A DNA stretch of 64,000 nt from Lactifluus volemus (lineage: Eukaryota; Basidiomycota; Agaricomycetes; Russulales; Russulaceae), in NCBI GenBank assembly GCA_022376515.1, contig WTXI01000001.1, positions 496,001 to 560,000 on the forward strand, given 5' to 3'. This document shows positions 57,146 to 64,000 of the stretch, piece by piece. Both the position numbers and the translations under genes were made by a program. Positions within the stretch are counted from its first letter, which is position 1. The number at the start of each line of letters is the position of its first letter. The notes beneath the pieces were generated by a model. That model had not been told where the DNA came from and made no database searches. It saw only the letters and a program-made list of their open reading frames with translations.

Positions 57146-58783
57146 TTAGTCAATGCTCATTCGGTTGTGCCGCCCTGCCAACGACGGGTACGCGCTGTGC
57201 TTAGCACCGCTACTCGCCTGCTTCCGTGAGACTGGAGAACGAGGTCAAGTATGAGTAGACAGCAAACAGCATTTAGATATCAACATACTCTGGTCTTTTA
57301 GGCCACGTCCGAAGTTTCGCAAGACCATCGATGCGTAGACAAGAGTCATGAGAAGTAAAAGCATGGCAATGATAGCTGGGACGATGTCAACAGTGTTATG
57401 ACATGAGGTCAGAACACGGACTAACCGAACGAGGAAAGTGACTCCCAGACATGAGTGAACTGTTGCTGGTTCTTGTTGACAATGACTTGGATGAACTAGG
57501 CTCAAAGGTCAGGGCGAGTAGGTATTAAACAGTGCCATCACCATACCTTGTAGAAAAGGTATATGATAGCACCGCCGCAGCCGCAAAGGAACGAGGCCAT
57601 CATCCACTTGTTCTCGTAACGCGCTGCGAGATGGCCCTCTACCAATAGAATAATTGACAGCGGTAGTGCGGCGATAGTGACATAGAACTCCAATGTGTGG
57701 GTTTCCAACACCAGGGAGGTGAACTGCACACAGAAACCAACCCAGAAGAAGACGTCAAACTTGACAAGGCACTGGAATATCTGGTAGACCGCAAACATCT
57801 TCTTGATTTGCCGGTCAGCTCCCAAAAACTTGTACACCTTCCAGCCAAACTCGTTGTAAATCGTCCAGGCAAGCGCGATGTAAGCTAGCTCTGCCACAGA
57901 TATGACAATTGGAAGGACCGTCGTAAGAACATTGACGGGGACGTGTGACAGGCCACCTTCTGAATTGAGTGCCATCGTGGCATTGCGAACTTCAGAGGTT
58001 TGGACTATCGCATAGAGGAGGAACAGGCCATTAAAATACTGTGGAAAGTGGTCTGATACACCATCAAGGTGAAATGCAAGCGGGGCTCACGTGAGGGCGA
58101 AAAATTGCAAAGTGTTACGAGCGTACACGGCGTCCAATGCCATACCTAGCTGGAATATACTGGAGACTTTGATTCAGCGGAAGAGATGGATCAACGTCGG
58201 TGTTACATACTGGGCCAGGGCAAAGACGGAAAGAAAGACAGGCATCTTCCTTGAAGTTTTCGCTAGGCCATTTGTCTGCGATGACTGTGACTGGGAGTGG
58301 GATACTTCATGGAATCTCAACAGGAGGTCGCCCTCTATCACCAGATCGATAGCGGTCTCAACTAATACCGTGATGACATAGAGGCGGCACGCCATTGAAT
58401 CTGGTAAGATCTAACGTAAAAGAATGAGAAGATGAGGTATAAAACTCATGTAAAGCGAGACTCGAACCTTCTGCCACCATTTACGCTTATCCTCTGGTGG
58501 TGCTTGTGAAGGAAGAGGGGGATATGCCATTCTCGGAGCCAAGTCATCGTAATCGTCATCAAAATGGGCTTTTTGATCGGTCTGTGGATCAAGATATAGT
58601 TGAAGGGAGCACATGACGAAGAGGGGGGATGAGACATACAGACGATGTATCGAGGACATACGACTTGTGGTGGGCATTTTGCGAATACGGGATAACGTCG
58701 TGGTCTACGAGGTTGTCGGTGGAAGGTTTGAAGGTATCAAAGGAGGGATTTGGTTGAAAACGCTGTGTTTGAGGGAATGACAT
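57146..58783 (-). CDS. multi-span membrane protein, UPF0658 Golgi protein-like
   Basis: Starts MSFPQTQRFQPNPSFDTFKP, then a soluble N-terminal part (DQKAHFDDDYDDLAPRMAYP). About seven membrane helices follow: CRLYVITVLVETAIDLVIEG, PVFLSVFALAQ, YARNTLQFFALTYFNGLFLL, VLTTVLPIVISVAELAYIAL, FQCLVKFDVFFWVGFCVQFT, FYVTIAALPLSIILLVEGHL, MASFLCGCGGAIIYLFYKVW and IIAMLLLLMTLVYASMVLRN. It ends GRGLKDQ-type, SAYPSLAGRHNRMSID, TAA 57146-57148. The motif VLETHTLEFYVT and the RMSID tail fit the UPF0658 Golgi membrane family of fungi, as I recall it. Biochemical role unknown. At least six introns. Confidence 0.65.
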
Positions 58784-58946
58784 TGTTGAAATTATAAAAG
58801 AGGGATCAAGGACCGGCCTGGGATGAGGGGAGTGGGTAACGGAGAAGGAGTGGAATATATTTTCAGTTGACGGGCGTCGGGCGTGAGAAGGATAATACAG
58901 TACTATACTCGACCGCGGGATCACTCGCTCATTCATCTCTGTTTCC

Positions 58947-59204
58947 ATGTCCGACAATCGACTCTCTTTGACCTCAACCCCCAATCACTATCAACTTCCC
59001 CGCCGAGGTATATTCTCTCCCATCTCAGACTCATTCACTTTGTCAGTTATCATCTCCCTTACAGCCGTCATCCTCTCAGTTGTCTTCTTTGTCATCCTCA
59101 GCTTCCTGTCCATCTCTACTGCGCTCTTTACCTCCTTCGTGCGAGCCCAACAGTCTACTCCAGCCGTTACCACCAGTGCCGCCACCTCCGAAGGACTTTT
59201 GTAG
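58947..59204 (+). CDS. possible small single-TM protein
   Basis: An 85-codon frame: MSDNRLSLTSTPNHYQLPRR, GIFSPISDSFTLSVIISLTA, VILSVVFFVILSFLSISTAL, ending TTSAATSEGLL. One long hydrophobic helix flanked by polar ends looks like a real membrane segment. It diverges from the UPF0658-like gene across 163 nt. No family recognised, and T-rich DNA can produce such hydrophobic frames by chance. Confidence 0.4.
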   Translation: MSDNRLSLTSTPNHYQLPRRGIFSPISDSFTLSVIISLTAVILSVVFFVILSFLSISTALFTSFVRAQQSTPAVTTSAATSEGLL

Positions 59205-60391
59205 CCTTATTCACGTCAATCTTGGTCCTTGTCCATGTAGCCTACCCATACCCCTTCCCCTTGTGCCACGGTCGGTTAAAGTTGTCATGTATTATGAACC
59301 ACCCACGCAATCCATCACAATAACCTGAGCCTGCCTTTAATCCCATTCACAGGACGCCACGGGTTCGTTTCAGACCCGAATAATTTATTCACACGGTAAA
59401 TTGGTTTACCTGGTTCTCGATCCCGCCGCGATTTGAGTGCGCCCCCTTGGTACAGTAATTGTTTTGCGCCAGCGTACATCGGTGACCCCAGGAACGGGCA
59501 ACTCTTACGCAGATCGCCCGGAGATCTTCAGGCTTTTTTGCCTGGGCTTGAAGCAACAATGTGCTGCTGGAACGTACCACGGCCTTTTTCTGCCTGACAC
59601 GTGTAATCTGCATATACCGAAACGTGTCGCTCAACGATTAGTAGAGCGCACCCCGTCCGTTCTCAACGTCCCAAGAGCTGCACCAATGTGTGAGCCGATG
59701 CGTAGAGCCGAGATGGCTGCCACAGGCCCACAGGAACACTCACGACAAGATTTGTGTGGGAGAGTGCCTTGTGATATAATGCTGGGCAACCAATGAACGT
59801 GAGACGGGAGTAAAAACCCACAGTTGACGGGGACAAGAACTCAAGAACCTAAAAACGACCTGTTATATTTGTTTTCCGTTTTCCCAAATGTCAACGATGG
59901 CATCGGATCACACAAGTTAGGCGGAAGAGGAGCATTTCAAATGCAGTAGCCAGTCGGTTCTGGCTGTATCCGACCGAGATCGTTATCAGCCTCCGTGTCC
60001 GAGTCGTCGCGTCGCTTGTTTTCGATTCTAAAAGACGCTCGATGGTTCTCGTCCTCTTGCTGGTCTGCGACCGGGCGCTGCGCGTGCTGCAGACGGCGCA
60101 AATCCACGTCCCGAGAGATAACTGAGTGAGCGCTAGCGCAACAAAAATCGGTACACCTGTAGGTTGTGCCATGTGGATAGTACACAACGATCACTCGCGT
60201 CAAACTATCGCTTATAGCCATGACAGGATGCCTCAATCATAGCCGCCACTGGCCCGGGTCACTTGCATGGGGGTAATATAATACAATCAGTCCAGCAAAA
60301 ACATGACAATCTAGCAAAGCAACAGTAGATAGCGAACGAAAGGCTTGTAAATATAAACGCGAATCCCGTGCAACAACCGTATTAAATACTA
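59205..60391. other. intergenic, no gene seen
   Basis: About 1.2 kb. A plus-strand frame at 59437-59796 (119 codons, Cys- and Arg-rich) and minus-strand frames at 59891-60236 have no motif and look like chance. No RNA gene was found. Confidence 0.4.
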
Positions 60392-62031
60392 TCATTCGCT
60401 ACTGTCCGTCGAGGAACCCGTTTCGTCACCTTCGACATCTAAACCATCAAGGATCGTCATCAGCCACCAGTAGATACACACAAAAAATAAATAACAGCAT
60501 CCTTACCGACGAGATAGTCCGTCTCTGGTCGCCTCGTAACCGGCTGTAGCGGCCTCGGTGGGGTCGGAACATGGGGAACCATCCTCTTTTCTTCCCCACC
60601 ACCACTTGCACCGTTCACCCTTCCATTCCCAAGACTGGAAGTTGGAGTGGCCACAGTGGCCGGTGAGGAAGAGCGCGAACCTGGAGAGGCCCCTGTCGCA
60701 TCGGGAAACGATACGATCGATGACTCGCGAAGACGCGAGGGTATCTTGGATTGAGACTTGGCCCCTGGCGGGGCAAGGGGGCTATTCTGTCCAAAGTTGG
60801 CGTGACTAAGTGTGAATAATGAGAAAGACGAAGCCCTTTCTCACAGTTCCAGCTCGCGATGGAGGGACAGCTGATAGTGCCATCAACAAGACGAAAATTG
60901 CGGACTTTCACGATCGACGTACCCGACACTTTCTGTTTCTTCGTATTTTTCGCGGGTGAGGATAACGGTGAACCTGGCTACATTCGACGACGCGACGAGT
61001 CAACCACGGGAGTTTCATGAAACGAGAAATGAAGAGCAAGGCACCCGTTTTCGGTTCGATAACGATTCCCCATCATCATTGGCGGAGCTCACCACCTGCA
61101 CGGAAGCTTTTAAGAAAAAAAAATGGCACAATGAGCTACGTTTCCATGCACGACGCGCGGTACATGCAGTACGTTTAGGCTTATTTTTTGGTGGTCGGCC
61201 TTTCTTTTTCGGTCCTGGCGGAGGAAGAGGTGTGCTATGATCTGAAACATTTCCATTCTCTGAGCCTGGGTATGGCGAGGCGGAGCGTCCCGCATCCGAA
61301 CCGAGCCTGCAAGCGTTCCCGCCACCGCCACCGCCGCCGTCGACGGTCACTAACCACGACAAGAACCCGAAATCAGGAAATTAAACGTACTTTGACTTGG
61401 ACGCCGCATTCCGTGCAGCAGCTCTGCGCGTGCCAGTGCCAGCACCGATACAATTGCTCAGATGCGACGCATACCGATTGGAGGATATCTAGAGAATGCG
61501 TGTGTATTTGAGAGGTTCGAAAAAACGTCAACGAGGCGGACACATGGTTCAGAGACGCGTGCACGCACCGGTCGTCCGCAGCCGACACAATCTAGTAGCA
61601 CAGTACCGTCCTTGTTCACGCCGCCAGTGGGAGTACCCGAAGGCGCTGGGGTCACCGTATCCCTGGGCGGTGTACCCGGTCTCGAGCAAGGCTGCGTGCT
61701 CTGCGATGAGGACGCAGCGACTCCGGCTGCGGCTGCAACTACCGAGGTGCCAGAGGGAGATGGCGTATGGACTAGAACAAGGTTTTTTTTGAAACACGCG
61801 CGCCGTTCGGGAGTAAGCTCGGGATGCGGGAAATGAGAGTGAAACCGTACCTTGTCTGCAACTGCCAGTGGTGGTCAGCGTCAACAATCACGCCCAGCAA
61901 GGTCCCACCGAGGTAATGAAACGACAAATGGGAGCGACGTACTGTGTTTGGCATAGGTCACATTTCCTTTTGCTCCGTGCTACCTCCTGGTGTGATTGTA
62001 TTGCGAGATCGACCACGATGTCGTCTAGCAT
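60392..62031 (-). CDS. SGF11: SGF11-type SAGA deubiquitinase-module subunit with extended C-terminus
   Basis: Sgf11 links the Ubp8 deubiquitinase to SAGA for H2B deubiquitination. Exon 1 (61943-62031) encodes the N-terminal helix MLDDIVVDLAIQSHQEVARS and KRKCDLCQTQ. A 5-nt (or 11-nt) micro-exon at 61851 keeps frame to VHTPSPSGTSVVAAAAGV. The Sgf11 zinc finger follows: LLDCVGCGRP-ISSNRYASHL, SNCIGAGTGTRRAAARNAAS (Cx2C...Hx3C). Unlike the roughly 100-residue yeast protein, it runs on through SDAGRSASPYPGSENGNVSD and an AT-hook-like PKKKGRPPKNKPKR, a Ser/Pro-rich stretch (SSLGNGRVNGASGGGEEKR) and PTPPRPLQPVTRRPETDYL, ending VEGDETGSSTDSSE, TGA 60392-60394. The long tail may replace or join functions of other DUB-module subunits; this is inference. 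Confidence 0.83.
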
Positions 62032-62425
62032 CGCGGCGAATAGTCTCGACGCCTAATAACATTGAGATACTGTCCTATCCTGCATAACAGGAGGGCTGTA
62101 CGCACCAGCGTGTTCAGAGCGTCATCACGCTCAGCTTTGGCCATGCTATTAACGGCCGTTGGGCGTACACATCTACTCTTCAGCGTCAATTTCACCACAA
62201 GTGATGCGTCACGTGCCACAAACGTCATTGGGCTTAATTTTCTTGCGAGAGTATATAAAAGTAAAGGGAATGGCGGTAAAAGAAAAGAGCGGACGGATGC
62301 AGCGAGTAAGGTATCCAATATGCATAAAAAAAACCGAGAACAGGTGCAAGACATGGACAAGATCGAAGCAAAAGAAACGCGCAACAACATTAGCAACCAA
62401 CATTAAACCTCGATTACAAATTCAT
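62032..62425. other. intergenic between two minus-strand genes
   Basis: About 390 nt with the SGF11 promoter and the 3' region of the CBS-PB1 gene. The plus-strand frames across it are antisense and unsupported. Confidence 0.4.
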
Positions 62426-64000
62426 CTAATCTCTCGCGAGGCGCGAGATAGTGAACACACCAATGATCACAACCGCAAGGGCACCAACGCTTGCTGGCAG
62501 CAACAAGTCACGCGGAATGCCAAATATCTCGTCGTCCAGCGGTGCATGTACAGGAACTGGAGGGCTGGCATGACTGGCCTCAGGAAGGATGGCCTGGCTC
62601 TTCTCGACTTCCTTGATTTCCTCTTGTGCAGCTGCAGCCGCCACCTTGACCGCGCTTTTTCCTGCGCCAGCCTCGACCCACCGCGCCCACCTTTAACGAT
62701 GAGAACTACACGGTCGATTCCCACGCCGCGCACAATCTTCACAGCATCTGTGACATCGCTGTCCGACGTCATGAGCACGGTGTCCCCATCTGCGTCTGTG
62801 TACGCTAGTTGGAAGTCGAGTGGGTCCGGGACGGGATCGTCCGGATTCGTGGACTTGAATGCAGTGAAAAACGCGTCAGAGGTCAATTTTCCGGAAACGA
62901 TGTCGCGCAAGTTTTCGATATTATCGTTCCGTGCCTGGAAGCGATGGGTATTTCCACTCGGCGTGCGGAACTTGAACACGTAAGTACCATCATCAACAGG
63001 AACCGCCATGCCAGTGCCCGTGATGGAAGGGATATTCCCGACCACTTTAGGTCCGTAACCCAACCCAGACGCATCGTCAGCGACAGAGGCCGAGTCATTG
63101 GGGTGAACTTCGGAGTGCGGGGACTGCTGGAGGTGCGAGAGACTGAAAGATGAATTGTGTGGATCTGGCAAATGGGAACCCGAATATGCCGACTCGCCGT
63201 CTTCGTGACCACCGATAGAATCGAAGAAACGGCCCCACATAGGGCCACCTTCCGTCTCCTGGGCAGTTTCACCAGCTGCCTCGGCCGACAAGTGGTTCAT
63301 CTAGGACGAAAACGAATGGGTATCGAAACTCCGAATAAGATGGGTTAGATCCTACCTGCTCGAGAGTCGCGTACGTCAGTTTCAGAACGTCAACTATGGC
63401 GACTAGTCTGCCGTCCTCTTCGAGGACAGGCAGATTCAAGTAATGACCATCTAGTAAACCGTGGATTAGAACAAAAAAGAAACCTCCCACAAATCAGTAT
63501 CACGCACTATGCATTTTCTTGAGGGCATCGTGAATAGTCATCGTGGGAGGCGCCGTGTCGGGATGGGGAGTCATGACGCGCACGACGCTGCACATGCTAG
63601 CATCCAAGCCAGCCGCAATGACACGCAGGACAACGTCCTTACTGGTGAAGATGCCGGCGATCCTGGGATGAGTGCCTGGGCCACTTGTCGAGGGCTCCAT
63701 GACGCAGACGGCCGTCGTCCTGCGCTCACGCATGAGACGTGCAACATCTCGAACGGTTGCCCTGGGGCCGACCACGGCAGGTTGGGTACGGGAGTCCATG
63801 ACCGTTGTAAGGTCTGGCAGAGCAGTTTTTTCGCGCAATGCTTCCACGTAAGTCAGCATGGCTGCCGTCTGAGGGTTGGCACCCAGACCGGCGCCGAGCT
63901 CGCTCTGGACGCCAGCGAGTGCACTATACAGTTTCTCAGACGCAGATGAGCCACGCTCGACCTTGTCCAAGGCTTCATGGAAGACTTTGGTGATGTCGAG
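62426..64000 (-). CDS. CBS-PB1 domain protein with C-terminal anchor (Mug70-like), 5' partial
   Basis: Enters from the right edge (ITKVFHEALDKVERGSSASE). Visible CBS part: DLTTVMDSRTQPAVVGPRAT, VRDVARLMRERRTTAVCVME, RIAGIFTSKDVVLRVIAAGL, VVRVMTPHPDTAPPTMTIHD, GHYLNLPVLEEDGRLVAIVD, that is, two or more CBS motifs of a larger array. The PB1 domain reads YVFKFRTPSGNTHRFQARND, NLRDIVSGKL, DFQLAYTDADGDTVLMTSDS and DVTDAVKIVRG. After a -1 break near 62678 (G run) the frame continues VAAAAAQEEIKEVEKSQAIL, FGIPRDLLLPASVGALAVVI, a tail anchor ending ISRLARD, TAG 62426-62428. The architecture CBS array, PB1, TM matches S. pombe Mug70 and fungal relatives; ligand and role are unknown. Confidence 0.82.

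Noticed and set aside
59437..59796. 119-codon plus-strand frame
   Set aside because: No motif, no splice support, and mixed Cys/Arg composition typical of chance frames in GC-neutral DNA.
1..64000. Transposons, CRISPR arrays, prophage, toxin or defence islands
   Set aside because: No transposase, reverse transcriptase or integrase motif, no long terminal or inverted repeats and no spaced direct repeats were found. This is eukaryotic DNA with ordinary housekeeping genes.

Overview
The window is nuclear DNA of a filamentous basidiomycete, most likely an Agaricomycete. Genes are dense, lie on both strands, and are broken by many 45-80 nt GT-AG introns. The recognisable genes are fungal housekeeping genes: an RPD3-type deacetylase, ribosomal protein eS27, sterol C-22 desaturase, biotin synthase, complex I and TCA-cycle subunits, a Ras GTPase, Ulp1, and SAGA and spliceosome subunits. 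A Ceratobasidium/Rhizoctonia-like origin is a guess from general look, not shown here.

Layout, left to right. 0-9 kb: 3' end of one gene, an F-box gene (-), prenylcysteine oxidase (+), sterol C-22 desaturase CYP61/ERG5 (+), rRNA-processing nuclease LAS1 (+). 9-16 kb: a membrane glycoprotein, two neighbouring DEDD-type 3'-5' exonuclease genes and mitochondrial biotin synthase, all (-). 16-18 kb: gene-poor. 18-24 kb: a BTG/Tob-domain protein (-), eS27 (+), peroxisomal acyl-CoA thioesterase (-), and RAD14/XPA (+) divergent from it. 24-30 kb: RPD3 (-), a DinB-like protein (-), succinyl-CoA ligase beta (+). 30-39 kb: a very large Ser/Pro-rich protein (-), SPF27 (-) divergent from complex I 30-kDa (+), and MTC1-like (-) divergent from a chromodomain protein. 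39-46 kb: that chromodomain gene (+), peroxisomal PXMP4 (+), a Ras GTPase (-). 46-50 kb: mostly empty, then a Yippee/Moh1 gene (-). 50-64 kb: ARP10-like (-), an intron-containing tRNA-Met (-), Ulp1 (+), a BET1-type SNARE (-), a Golgi-type multi-span protein (-), SGF11 (-), and a CBS-PB1-TM protein cut by the window end (-).

The genes do not form one pathway or cluster. Some share themes: mitochondria (BIO2, LSC2, complex I), peroxisomes (thioesterase with C-terminal AKL, PXMP4), chromatin (RPD3, SGF11, chromodomain protein), RNA processing (LAS1, SPF27, the exonucleases) and isoprenoid/sterol chemistry (prenylcysteine oxidase, ERG5). I found no phage, CRISPR, transposon, secondary-metabolite or defence system.

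The most striking pattern is a series of about 19 frame breaks in ten otherwise well-conserved genes. Nearly all look like loss of one base, and each can be explained by a short homopolymer run being one base too short. The worst stretch is 2.6-9.4 kb. This reads more like a sequencing or assembly artefact than true gene decay, but it must be checked before any of these genes is called a pseudogene. Other points of note are two micro-exons (9 nt and 5-11 nt), an ATG-only first exon in eS27, an exonuclease homologue lacking a catalytic Glu, and a chromodomain protein possibly related to Chp1. Intron positions were inferred by reading splice signals against conserved protein motifs; they are exact where stated and otherwise approximate.
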